Origin: Streptomyces venezuelae | GTDB taxonomy: Bacteria > Actinomycetota > Actinomycetes > Streptomycetales > Streptomycetaceae | Direction of reading: 5' to 3' | DNA length: 64,000 nucleotides | Assembly (NCBI RefSeq): GCF_008642355.1 | Contig: NZ_CP029193.1 | Location: forward strand, 7,216,001-7,280,000 | Shown: piece by piece, positions 24,140-31,878 of the stretch | How the letters are laid out: each line of letters begins with the position of its first letter | How positions within the stretch are numbered: position 1 is the stretch's first letter | Position numbers and translations under genes: made by a program | The notes under the pieces: model-generated | The model's input: the letters and a program-made list of their open reading frames with translations, nothing else | Told to the model about the DNA's origin: nothing | Databases searched by the model: none

Positions 24140-25047
24140 ACACCCCGAGCACTCCGAGCCCTGCGGCGGAGAAGCTGAAGGTCGGCGCCGTCATCATCAC
24201 GATGGGCAACCGGCCCCAGGAGCTGCGTGCCCTCCTCGACTCGGTCGCCAAGCAGGAGGGCGACCCGGTCGAGGTGGTCGTGGTCGGCAACGGAGCCCCG
24301 GTGCCCGAGGTCCCCGAAGGTGTGCGCACCGTCGAGCTGCCGGAGAACCTCGGCATCCCCGGCGGCCGCAACGTCGGCATCGAGGCCTTCGGGCCCGGCG
24401 GCACCGACGTCGACATCCTGCTCTTCCTGGACGACGACGGCCTGCTCGCCACCCTGGACACGGCGCGGCTGTGCCGCGAGGCGTTCGCCGCCGACCCGGA
24501 GCTCGGCATCATCAGCTTCCGCATCGCCGACCCGGACACGGGGGAGACCCAGCGCCGCCACGTGCCGCGACTGCGGGCCTCCGACCCGATGCGCTCCTCG
24601 CGCGTGACGACCTTCCTCGGCGGCGCCAACGCCGTTCGCACGAAGGTCCTCGCCGAGGTCGGCGGGCTGCCCGGCGAGTTCTTCTACGCCCATGAGGAGA
24701 CGGACCTCGCCTGGCGCGCGCTCGACGCGGGCTGGATGATCGACTACCGCTCCGACATGGTCCTTTTCCACCCCACGACGGCCCCCTCGCGGCACGCGGT
24801 CTACCACCGGATGGTGGCCCGCAACCGCGTCTGGCTGGCCCGTCGCAACCTCCCCGCGCCGCTGGTCCCCGTCTACCTCGGGGTCTGGATGCTCCTCACC
24901 CTCGCCCGCCGCCCCTCGGGCCCGGCCCTCAAGGCCTGGTTCGGCGGCTTCAAGGAGGGCTGGACCACGCCCTGCGGGCCTCGCAGGCCCATGAAGTGGC
25001 GTACGGTGTGGCGGCTGACCCGACTGGGCCGACCTCCCGTCATCTGA
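24136..25047 (+). CDS. Family 2 glycosyltransferase
   Basis: 303 aa, GTG start in a GTGA overlap with the previous stop. GT-A fold signs: VGAVIITMGNRPQELRALLDSV at the N-terminus, NLGIPGGRNVGIEA, the metal-binding LLFLDDDG, and HEETDLAWRALDAGW (ED-type catalytic base region). Rhamnosyl-, galactosyl- and galactofuranosyl-transferases share this pattern. There is no obvious transmembrane helix except a hydrophobic patch near residue 245. It probably decorates or starts the polymer or lipid made by the operon, on the cytoplasmic side, before export by the adjacent ABC transporter. Confidence 0.87.
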   Translation: MNTPSTPSPAAEKLKVGAVIITMGNRPQELRALLDSVAKQEGDPVEVVVVGNGAPVPEVPEGVRTVELPENLGIPGGRNVGIEAFGPGGTDVDILLFLDDDGLLATLDTARLCREAFAADPELGIISFRIADPDTGETQRRHVPRLRASDPMRSSRVTTFLGGANAVRTKVLAEVGGLPGEFFYAHEETDLAWRALDAGWMIDYRSDMVLFHPTTAPSRHAVYHRMVARNRVWLARRNLPAPLVPVYLGVWMLLTLARRPSGPALKAWFGGFKEGWTTPCGPRRPMKWRTVWRLTRLGRPPVI

Positions 25048-25143
25048 CAAGCTCGGGTCTGAGAGCATTCGGGCCATACCCCGGTCCCTGGCCCACGCCT
25101 ACGCCCGACCGGCTGCGCTTTTCGAAGACGAAAGTTTCCACTC

Positions 25144-26091
25144 GTGAGTGAGACAACGCATGACGGCGGAGTCGCGGTGACAGCATCACCGTCGACTCCG
25201 TCGCCCGATGACGGGCTCTCCCGGGCCGAACTCGCCGCCAAGTACGGTCTGACCGTCAGCGGCGCCCGCCCCGGACTTTTCGAGTACGTCCGCCAGCTCT
25301 GGGGACGGCGCCACTTCATCCTCGCCTTCTCCCAGGCGAAGCTGACCGCCCAGTACAGCCAGGCCAAGCTCGGCCAGCTGTGGCAGGTGGCGACGCCGCT
25401 GCTGAACGCGGCGGTCTACTTCTTCATCTTCGGGCTGCTGCTCGGCGCCCGCGAGGGCATCCCGCACGAGATCTACGTGCCGTTCCTCGTGACGGGTGTC
25501 TTCGTCTTCACGTTCACGCAGAGCTCGGTCATGGCGGGCGTGCGGGCGATCTCCGGCAACCTCGGCCTCGTCAGGGCCCTGCACTTCCCGCGGGCCTCAC
25601 TGCCGATCTCCTTCGCGCTGCAGCAGCTCCAGCAGCTGCTCTTCTCGATGATCGTGCTCGTCGTGATCATGTGCGCGTTCGGCATCTTCCCCGCCGTGTC
25701 CTGGCTGCTCGTCCTGCCCGCGCTGGTCCTGCAGTTCGTCTTCAACATGGGCCTGGCGCTGATCTTCGCCCGGATGGGCAGCAAGACGCCCGACCTGGCG
25801 CAGCTCATGCCGTTCGTGATGCGGACCTGGATGTACGCCTCGGGCGTCATGTTCAGCATCCCCGCGATGCTCGCGACCAAGAAGGACGTGCCCGCCTGGG
25901 TCGGGGACGTGCTCCAGTGGAATCCGGCCTCCATCTACATGGACCTGATCCGCTTCGCCATGATCGACAAGTACGACTCCTCGTACCTGCCCCCGCACGT
26001 GTGGGCCTTCGCGGTCGGCTGGGCCGTGGTGATCGGCGCGGTCGGGTTCGTGTACTTCTGGAAGGCGGAGGAGCGGTACGGCCGTGGCTGA
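25144..26091 (+). CDS. ABC-2 type polysaccharide/teichoic acid export permease (TagG-like)
   Basis: 315 aa, GTG start. A hydrophilic N-terminus of about 60 residues precedes six membrane helices in ABC-2 arrangement (beginning around QLWQVATPLLNAAVYFFIFGLLL). The LGQLWQ...NAAVYFFIFG region is typical of TagG/RfbA permeases that export undecaprenyl- or lipid-linked polymers. Its last eight bases overlap the ATPase gene, so the pair forms one exporter. A 96-base gap separates it from the glycosyltransferase and could hold a secondary promoter. The substrate is inferred from the operon. Confidence 0.87.
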   Translation: MSETTHDGGVAVTASPSTPSPDDGLSRAELAAKYGLTVSGARPGLFEYVRQLWGRRHFILAFSQAKLTAQYSQAKLGQLWQVATPLLNAAVYFFIFGLLLGAREGIPHEIYVPFLVTGVFVFTFTQSSVMAGVRAISGNLGLVRALHFPRASLPISFALQQLQQLLFSMIVLVVIMCAFGIFPAVSWLLVLPALVLQFVFNMGLALIFARMGSKTPDLAQLMPFVMRTWMYASGVMFSIPAMLATKKDVPAWVGDVLQWNPASIYMDLIRFAMIDKYDSSYLPPHVWAFAVGWAVVIGAVGFVYFWKAEERYGRG

Positions 26092-26890
26092 CGACAAGAC
26101 CCCCGAGAAGGGCGACGCGAACGCCGGCAAGGGGCACATCCCCACCGTCATCGCCGACGAGCTGCACATCGTCTACCGAGTCAACGGCGCGAAGACGGGC
26201 AAGGGCAGCGCCACCTCCGCCCTGAGCCGCATGCTCAGGCGGGGCGAGGAGCGCGGGGTGCGCAAGGTGCACGCCGTGCGCGGCGTCAGCTTCACCGCCT
26301 ACCGCGGCGAGGCCATCGGCCTCATCGGCTCCAACGGTTCCGGCAAGTCGACCCTGCTCCGCGCCATCGCAGGCCTGCTCCCCGCCGAGAAGGGCAAGGT
26401 CTACACCGACGGCCAGCCCTCGCTGCTCGGCGTCAACGCGGCCCTGATGAACGACCTGACGGGCGAGCGCAACGTCATCCTCGGCGGGCTCGCGATGGGC
26501 ATGTCCCGCGAGCAGATCCGGGAGCGCTACCAGGAGATCGTCGACTTCTCCGGCATCAATGAGAAGGGTGACTTCATCACCCTTCCGATGCGCACGTACT
26601 CCTCCGGCATGGCGGCCCGCCTCCGTTTCTCCATCGCGGCCGCCAAGGACCACGACGTCCTGATGATCGACGAGGCCCTGGCCACCGGCGACCGCAAGTT
26701 CCAGAAGCGCTCCGAGGCCCGCATCCGCGAGCTCCGCAAGGAGGCCGGCACGGTCTTCCTGGTCAGCCACAACAACAAGTCGATCCGCGACACGTGCGAC
26801 CGCGTGCTGTGGCTGGAGCGCGGCGAGCTGCGCATGGACGGGCCGACCGACGAGGTCATAAAGGAGTACGAGAAGTTCACCGGCAAGTAG
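26084..26890 (+). CDS. ABC transporter ATPase, teichoic acid/polysaccharide export type (TagH-like)
   Basis: 268 aa, GTG start inside the permease gene. Walker A GSNGSGKST, the short signature YSSGMAARLRFSIA and Walker B VLMIDEALATGD are those of TagH/RfbB-type exporters. An insert around residues 35-60 (GSATSALSRMLRRGEERG) before the first strand is also typical. There is no extra C-terminal carbohydrate-binding domain, as found in Wzt proteins. A strong hairpin follows, so this is the last gene of the operon beginning at 19788. Confidence 0.9.
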   Translation: MADDKTPEKGDANAGKGHIPTVIADELHIVYRVNGAKTGKGSATSALSRMLRRGEERGVRKVHAVRGVSFTAYRGEAIGLIGSNGSGKSTLLRAIAGLLPAEKGKVYTDGQPSLLGVNAALMNDLTGERNVILGGLAMGMSREQIRERYQEIVDFSGINEKGDFITLPMRTYSSGMAARLRFSIAAAKDHDVLMIDEALATGDRKFQKRSEARIRELRKEAGTVFLVSHNNKSIRDTCDRVLWLERGELRMDGPTDEVIKEYEKFTGK

Positions 26891-26926
26891 CTCGATCGAG
26901 CCACGGGGGAACACCCGTTCGGTAAT

Positions 26927-26959
26927 AGTGCCCCGCCGGGACGAGCCCGGCGGGGCACT
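26927..26959 (+). terminator. Strong hairpin terminator closing the export operon
   Basis: Perfect 14-bp stem (AGTGCCCCGCCGGG at 26927-26940 with its complement at 26946-26959) and a 5-base loop. It separates the CDP-alcohol/export operon from the hopanoid operon. Confidence 0.85.
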
Positions 26960-27077
26960 GTCGTGACATGGTGTCCCCGGGGCCACTCGGCCCCCTCAAC
27001 TCACCGTCGGCGAAGGAAGGTTGACGCCAATCGGTGTGTTGTTGTGATGCGCCGAACACCCCGACGATGCGTGTTGG

Positions 27078-27100
27078 GTTGTACAACGTAAGCTGTACAG
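27078..27100. promoter_or_regulatory. Tandem TGTACA palindromes upstream of hpnC
   Basis: GTTGTACAAC (27078-27087) and CTGTACAG (27093-27100) are two perfect palindromes sharing a TGTACA core, with centres about 14 bases apart. They sit in the 277-base leader of the hopanoid operon. A dimeric regulator could bind both. A second direct repeat, CCTCGGAGC, occurs at 27144-27152 and 27161-27169, and TAGGAT (27192-27197) is a possible -10. Confidence 0.4.
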
Positions 27101-27236
27101 GTGCTGATTCGCGGCAAGTGGGGCGATATCGCGCGGTGCCCCGCCTCGGAGCACGGCCCACCTCGGAGCGAACCGGGCGGCGTGTCCGAAATAGGATGTA
27201 TTGGGTCGGCAGTGTAGAACGGGAGATGTGACGGCA

Positions 27237-28133
27237 ATGGCTACGGACGATCTCCAGCTCCGCGATGCTTCCGCCGTCCTCGCCAAGGCCGCGGACGAGA
27301 ACTTTCCCGTCGCGCCCTTCTTCCTTCCCCGCGCCTGGCGCGACGACCTCATGGCCGTCTACGGCGTCGTCCGCCTCATCGACGACATCGGCGACGGCGA
27401 CTTGGCCCCCGGCGCCGGCCACGCCCGCCACCTCGGGCTCGACGCCGACACGGACGACCCGCTGCCTCTCCTCGACGCTGTCGCCGCCGACCTGGACAAG
27501 GTCTTCACCGGCGCCCAGCCCGGCCACCCGCTCGTACGGGCGCTGCGGCCGGCCGCCGAACGCGGCACCCTCACAGCCGCCCCCTTCCTGGCCCTGATCG
27601 AGGCCAACCGCCAGGACCAGGCCATCACGCGCTACGAGACGTACGACGACCTCGTCGCGTACTGCGCGCTCTCCGCCAACCCCATCGGCCGCCTCGTCCT
27701 GGCCATCACGGGCACGGAGACCCCGGAGCGCGTCCGCCGCTCGGACGCCGTCTGCACCGGCCTGCAGATCGTCGAGCACATCCAGGACGTCGCCGAAGAC
27801 CTGCGGCGCGGCCGCATCTACCTGCCTGTCGAGGACATGAAGCGGTTCCACGTGAGTGAGTCAGATCTGGCCCTGCCGACAGCGGGCGCATCGGTGCGCG
27901 CCCTGGTCGCATTCGAAGTGGAACGCGCCCGCGGCCTGCTGAATGAAGGCACCCCCCTGGTGGGTAGCGTCCACGGCAGGCTGAAGCTGCTGCTGGCCGG
28001 GTTCGTGGCAGGGGGGAGGGCGGCCACCCGGGCGATCGCCGACGCCGGGTACGACGTCCTGCCCGGACCGCCGAAGCCGACCAAGCCGCGCCTGCTGCGC
28101 GAGACGGGTGCAGTTCTGCGAGGAGAGGGGTGA
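27237..28133 (+). CDS. hpnC: Squalene synthase HpnC (hydroxysqualene-forming)
   Basis: 298 aa, trans-isoprenyl diphosphate synthase of the squalene/phytoene synthase family. The two Asp-rich regions are VVRLIDDIGDGDLA (about residue 45) and VEHIQDVAEDLRRGRIYLP (about residue 180). In the three-enzyme bacterial route, HpnD makes presqualene diphosphate from two farnesyl diphosphates, HpnC converts it to hydroxysqualene, and HpnE reduces that to squalene. GGGAG lies 11 bases before the ATG at 27237; GTG 27228 is too close to it. First gene of the hopanoid operon; its stop overlaps the hpnD GTG. Confidence 0.9.
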   Translation: MATDDLQLRDASAVLAKAADENFPVAPFFLPRAWRDDLMAVYGVVRLIDDIGDGDLAPGAGHARHLGLDADTDDPLPLLDAVAADLDKVFTGAQPGHPLVRALRPAAERGTLTAAPFLALIEANRQDQAITRYETYDDLVAYCALSANPIGRLVLAITGTETPERVRRSDAVCTGLQIVEHIQDVAEDLRRGRIYLPVEDMKRFHVSESDLALPTAGASVRALVAFEVERARGLLNEGTPLVGSVHGRLKLLLAGFVAGGRAATRAIADAGYDVLPGPPKPTKPRLLRETGAVLRGEG

Positions 28134-29080
28134 GCCGGGCCGTGGAGTCGGATCCGCACGTATCCGCGTCGGTGCTCGCCGCGTACAGCTACTGCGAGGC
28201 CGTGACCGGCCGGCAGGCGCGCAACTTCGCGTACGGCATCAGGCTGCTGCCGACGCCCAAGCGCCGGGCCATGTCCGCGCTCTACGCCCTGTCCCGGCGG
28301 GTCGACGACATCGGCGACGGCGAGCTCGCCCTGGACGTCAAGGCGCAGCGGCTCGACGACACCCGCGCGCTGGTCGCACGGATCCGCACGGGCGAGGTGC
28401 ACGAGGACGACACCGACCCCGTGGCGGTCGCCCTCGCCCACGCCGCCGCGCACTTCCCCATCCCGCTGGAAGGCCTCGACGAACTCATCGACGGCGTCCT
28501 GAAGGACGTACGCGGTGAGACGTACGAGACGTGGGAGGACCTCAAGGTCTACTGCCGCTGCGTCGCCGGAGCCATCGGGCGGCTCTCACTCGGCGTGTTC
28601 GGCACCGAGCGGGGGGCGCTCCACGCGGAACGCGCGCCGGAGTATGCCGACACGCTCGGCCTCGCGCTCCAACTGACCAACATTCTCCGGGACGTTCGCG
28701 AGGACGCCCTCGACGGGCGGACCTATCTGCCCGCCGACGACCTCGCCAAGTTCGGCTGCTCCGCCGGCTTCGCCGGCTCCGAGCCGCCCGCCGGAGCCGA
28801 CTTCGCGGGCCTCGTCCACTTCGAGGTGCGCCGCGCGCGTGCCCTGTTCGCCGAGGGCTACCGCCTGCTGCCCATGCTGGACCGGCGCAGCGGCGCCTGC
28901 GTGGCCGCCATGGCCGGCATCTACCGCCGCCTCCTCGACCGCATCGAGCGCGAGCCGGAAGCGGTCCTGCGCGGCCGTGTCTCGCTCCCCGGGCGCGAGA
29001 AGGCGTACGTCGCCGTGCGCGGACTGTCCGGTCTCGACGCGCGGAACGTGTCACGACAGACCGTCCGGAGGCGTGTGTGA
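28130..29080 (+). CDS. hpnD: Presqualene diphosphate synthase HpnD
   Basis: 316 aa, squalene/phytoene synthase family. Asp motifs are ALSRRVDDIGDGEL (about residue 60) and LTNILRDVREDALDGRTYLP (about residue 185), with YCRCVAGAIG between them, as in presqualene/phytoene synthases. It condenses two farnesyl diphosphates head to head. The GTG start lies in a GTGA overlap with hpnC, and the stop overlaps a small coupled ORF (TGATG). Position next to hpnC and hpnE supports squalene rather than carotenoid synthesis. Confidence 0.92.
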   Translation: MSRAVESDPHVSASVLAAYSYCEAVTGRQARNFAYGIRLLPTPKRRAMSALYALSRRVDDIGDGELALDVKAQRLDDTRALVARIRTGEVHEDDTDPVAVALAHAAAHFPIPLEGLDELIDGVLKDVRGETYETWEDLKVYCRCVAGAIGRLSLGVFGTERGALHAERAPEYADTLGLALQLTNILRDVREDALDGRTYLPADDLAKFGCSAGFAGSEPPAGADFAGLVHFEVRRARALFAEGYRLLPMLDRRSGACVAAMAGIYRRLLDRIEREPEAVLRGRVSLPGREKAYVAVRGLSGLDARNVSRQTVRRRV

Positions 29081-29193
29081 TGCGCATCCGGAGTGATCGT
29101 GGGGCAGTTGGGACAACGTTCGCAAAGCGGCGGGCAACCCTCCGCTCCAAGGTCGCGTCCCAGACTGCAACGGCCGAAGGGGTGGGTGCATGA
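29080..29193 (+). CDS. 37-aa translationally coupled ORF between hpnD and hpnE (DUF6380-like)
   Basis: The ATG overlaps the hpnD stop by one base (TGATG), GGAGG lies eight bases upstream of it, and its TGA overlaps the hpnE ATG (ATGA). The frame therefore fits between the two genes exactly. The product is small and basic; its RATLRS...ASQTATA stretch resembles short Streptomyces proteins labelled DUF6380 that I recall from the same position. There is no membrane segment. It may be a coupling device for hpnE translation, a real microprotein, or both. Confidence 0.6.
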   Translation: MRIRSDRGAVGTTFAKRRATLRSKVASQTATAEGVGA

Positions 29194-30614
29194 CGAGGAA
29201 AGACATGCAGCCCGAGGGGCTGACCGAGGAAGCCGAAGGCCGCTCCGCAGGGGCGGCCGCCGTGGTGGTCGGCGGCGGCCTCGCGGGCGTCACCGCCGCG
29301 CTCGCGCTCGCCGACGCGGGCCTGCGCGTGACGCTGCTCGAAGGGCGGCCGCGGCTCGGCGGGCTCGCGTTCTCCTTCCAGCGCGGCGCGCTGACCGTCG
29401 ACAACGGCCAGCACGTCTATCTGCGCTGCTGCACCGCCTACCGCTGGTTCCTCGACCGCATCGACGGCGCACACCTCGCACCCGTGCAGGAACGTCTCGA
29501 CGTGCCCGTCCTCGACGCGGACCGCAACCGGCTCGGACGCCTCAGGCGCACCGCGCTTCCCGTGCCGCTGCACCTCGCGGCGAGCCTCGCCACCTATCCT
29601 CACCTGTCGGTCGCCGAGCGCGCCAAGGTGGGCCGCGCGGCGCTCGCCCTCAAGGGACTCGACCCGGCCGACCCCGTGCTCGACGGCCAGAACTTCGGCA
29701 GCTGGCTCGCCAGGAACGGTCAGTCCGCGCGCGCCATCGAGGCCCTCTGGGACCTCGTGGGCGTCGCGACGCTCAACGCCTGCGCGGGAGACGCCTCACT
29801 CGGGCTCGCCGCGATGGTGTTCAAGACCGGGCTGCTCTCCGAACCGGGCGCCGCCGACATCGGCTGGGCCCGGGTGCCCCTCGGCGATCTGCACGACACG
29901 CTGGCCCGCAAGGCGCTCGACGCAGCGGGAGTCCGTACGGAACTAAAGGCACGTGTCACCTCCATCTCCCGTACGGACAACGGTGGTTGGCGCGTGGAGG
30001 TTCCCGGCGAGACCATCGAGGCGGAAACCGTCGTGCTCGCCGTGCCGCAGCACGAGACGCACGATCTCCTGCCCGACGGCGCCCTCGACCGGCCCGACCG
30101 GCTGCTCGACATCGACACCGCGCCGATCCTCAACATCCACGTCGTGTACGACAGGAAGGTCCTGAAACGGCCCTTCTTCGCCGCCATCGGCACACCCGTG
30201 CAGTGGGTCTTCGACCGGACCGAGGCCTCCGGACTGACCGAGGGGCAGTACCTGGCGCTCTCGCAGTCGAACGCGCGGGACGAGATCGACGCGCCCGTCG
30301 CGGCCCTGCGAGAGCGCTATCTGCCGGAGCTTGAGCGGCTGCTGCCCGCGGCGCACGGCGCCGAGGTGCGGGACTTCTTCGTCACCCGCGAGCGCACCGC
30401 GACCTTCGCGCCCACCCCCGGCGTCGGCAGGCTCCGCCCCGGTGCCCGCACCAAGGCCCGCGGCCTGTACCTCGCGGGCGCGTGGACCGCCACCGGGTGG
30501 CCCGCGACCATGGAGGGTGCCGTACGCAGCGGCATCAGCGCGGCCGAAGCCGCCCTCTCCGCCCTCGACCGCCCCCGTGATCACCTCTTCGCATTCGAGG
30601 AGGCGGCGGCGTGA
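29190..30614 (+). CDS. hpnE: Hydroxysqualene dehydroxylase HpnE
   Basis: 474 aa flavoprotein of the amine-oxidase/phytoene-desaturase fold. The FAD-binding GGGLAGVTAALALADAG (about residues 30-46) is followed by LLEGRPRLGGLAFSF, and a C-terminal GLYLAGAWTATGWPATMEGAVRSG closes the FAD site. HpnE reductively removes the hydroxyl of hydroxysqualene to give squalene. The ATG is preceded by a GA-rich stretch and overlaps the preceding small ORF. The stop overlaps an in-frame GTG that opens the next frame. Confidence 0.9.
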   Translation: MTRKDMQPEGLTEEAEGRSAGAAAVVVGGGLAGVTAALALADAGLRVTLLEGRPRLGGLAFSFQRGALTVDNGQHVYLRCCTAYRWFLDRIDGAHLAPVQERLDVPVLDADRNRLGRLRRTALPVPLHLAASLATYPHLSVAERAKVGRAALALKGLDPADPVLDGQNFGSWLARNGQSARAIEALWDLVGVATLNACAGDASLGLAAMVFKTGLLSEPGAADIGWARVPLGDLHDTLARKALDAAGVRTELKARVTSISRTDNGGWRVEVPGETIEAETVVLAVPQHETHDLLPDGALDRPDRLLDIDTAPILNIHVVYDRKVLKRPFFAAIGTPVQWVFDRTEASGLTEGQYLALSQSNARDEIDAPVAALRERYLPELERLLPAAHGAEVRDFFVTRERTATFAPTPGVGRLRPGARTKARGLYLAGAWTATGWPATMEGAVRSGISAAEAALSALDRPRDHLFAFEEAAA

Positions 30615-30673
30615 AGCTCGACCTTCTGGGGTCAGGTCCCCAGCGAAACAGCACCGGAACAAGAGGAGAAACT

Positions 30674-31744
30674 GTGCCGACTGTGCCCTCGGCCGAGAAA
30701 ACGGCTGCCGACACGGTGGACGTGACCTCACTGCTCGAGCAAGGAAGGACGCTGGCCACCCCGGTGCTGCGGGCCGCGGTGGACCGTCTCGCGCCGCCCA
30801 TGGACACCGTGGCCGCCTACCACTTCGGCTGGATCGACGCGGAGGGCAACCCCTCCGACGGCGACGGCGGCAAGGCCGTGCGCCCCGCGCTCGCCCTGCT
30901 CTCCGCCGAGGCCGCGGGCGCGCCGCCCGAGGTCGGCGTCCCCGGCGCGGTCGCCGTCGAGCTCGTGCACAACTTCTCGCTGCTCCACGACGACCTGATG
31001 GACGGCGACGAGCAGCGCCGCCACCGCGACACCGTGTGGAAGGTGCACGGCCCCGCGCAGGCCATCCTCGTCGGCGATGCCCTCTTCGCACTCGGCAACG
31101 AGATCCTCCTCGAACTCGGCACCGTCGAGGCGGGCCGCGCCACCCGCCGCCTCATCACCGCCACCCGCGCGCTGATCGACGGCCAGGCCCAGGACATCAG
31201 CTACGAGCACCGCGACCGGGTCACCGTCGAGGAGTGCCTGGAGATGGAGGGCAAGAAGACCGGCGCCCTCCTCGCCTGCGCGGTCTCCATCGGCGCCGTC
31301 CTCGGCGGCGCGGACGACCACACCGCCGACACCCTGGAGAAGTACGGGTACCACCTCGGCCTCGCCTTCCAGGCCGTGGACGATCTGCTCGGCATCTGGG
31401 GCGACCCGGAGGCCACCGGCAAGCAGACGTGGAGCGACCTGCGCCAGCGCAAGAAGTCGCTGCCCGTGGTGGCCGCCCTGGCCGCGGGCGGCCCCGCGTC
31501 CGAGCGGCTCGGCGAACTGCTCACCGCCGACTCCAAGAGCAGCGACTTCGAGAACTTCTCCGAGGACGAGTTCGCCGCGCGCGCCGCCCTCATCGAGGAG
31601 GCGGGCGGCCGCGAGTGGACCGCCAAGGAGGCCCGGCGCCAGCACGCCATCGCCATCGAGGCACTGGACCACGTCCAGATGCCGGACCGTATCCGGGCGC
31701 AGCTCGTCGCGCTCGCCGACTTCGTCGTCGTACGAGAGAGATGA
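30674..31744 (+). CDS. Polyprenyl diphosphate synthase (farnesyl/geranylgeranyl type)
   Basis: 356 aa trans-prenyltransferase. The first Asp motif is LLHDDLMDGDEQRR and the second AFQAVDDLLGIWGD. Chain-length residues before the first motif (VHNFSLLHDD) lack bulky aromatics at several positions, so the product could be C15 or C20; in this operon farnesyl diphosphate for squalene is expected. Start: a GTG at 30611 overlaps the hpnE stop, but GAGGAG at 30663-30668 lies five bases before GTG 30674 and the conserved sequence begins later, so 30674 is preferred. Followed by a 134-base gap with a hairpin before shc. Confidence 0.88.
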   Translation: MPTVPSAEKTAADTVDVTSLLEQGRTLATPVLRAAVDRLAPPMDTVAAYHFGWIDAEGNPSDGDGGKAVRPALALLSAEAAGAPPEVGVPGAVAVELVHNFSLLHDDLMDGDEQRRHRDTVWKVHGPAQAILVGDALFALGNEILLELGTVEAGRATRRLITATRALIDGQAQDISYEHRDRVTVEECLEMEGKKTGALLACAVSIGAVLGGADDHTADTLEKYGYHLGLAFQAVDDLLGIWGDPEATGKQTWSDLRQRKKSLPVVAALAAGGPASERLGELLTADSKSSDFENFSEDEFAARAALIEEAGGREWTAKEARRQHAIAIEALDHVQMPDRIRAQLVALADFVVVRER

Positions 31745-31770
31745 TCACCATCGCGCGGATATCCGGGACA

Positions 31771-31790
31771 TCCGGGGGGTGACCCCCGGA
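31771..31790 (+). terminator. Small intra-operon hairpin before shc
   Basis: TCCGGGGG and CCCCCGGA form a perfect 8-bp stem with a GTGA loop, 26 bases after the prenyltransferase stop. It may attenuate or stabilise the transcript rather than end it, because hopanoid genes continue in the same direction. Confidence 0.4.
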
Positions 31791-31878
31791 CCCACAGGCA
31801 GTCGCCGGCCGGCGTGACGCGTCGGCCGACGGCGGACCCACAGCAGACGTAGCCACCGCACTGCACGAAGGGGAAGCC

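Noticed and set aside
27237-29080. hpnC/hpnD as phytoene synthases for carotenoids
   Set aside because: Two adjacent paralogues followed by hpnE and squalene-hopene cyclase define the squalene route; no carotenoid desaturase or cyclase is present.
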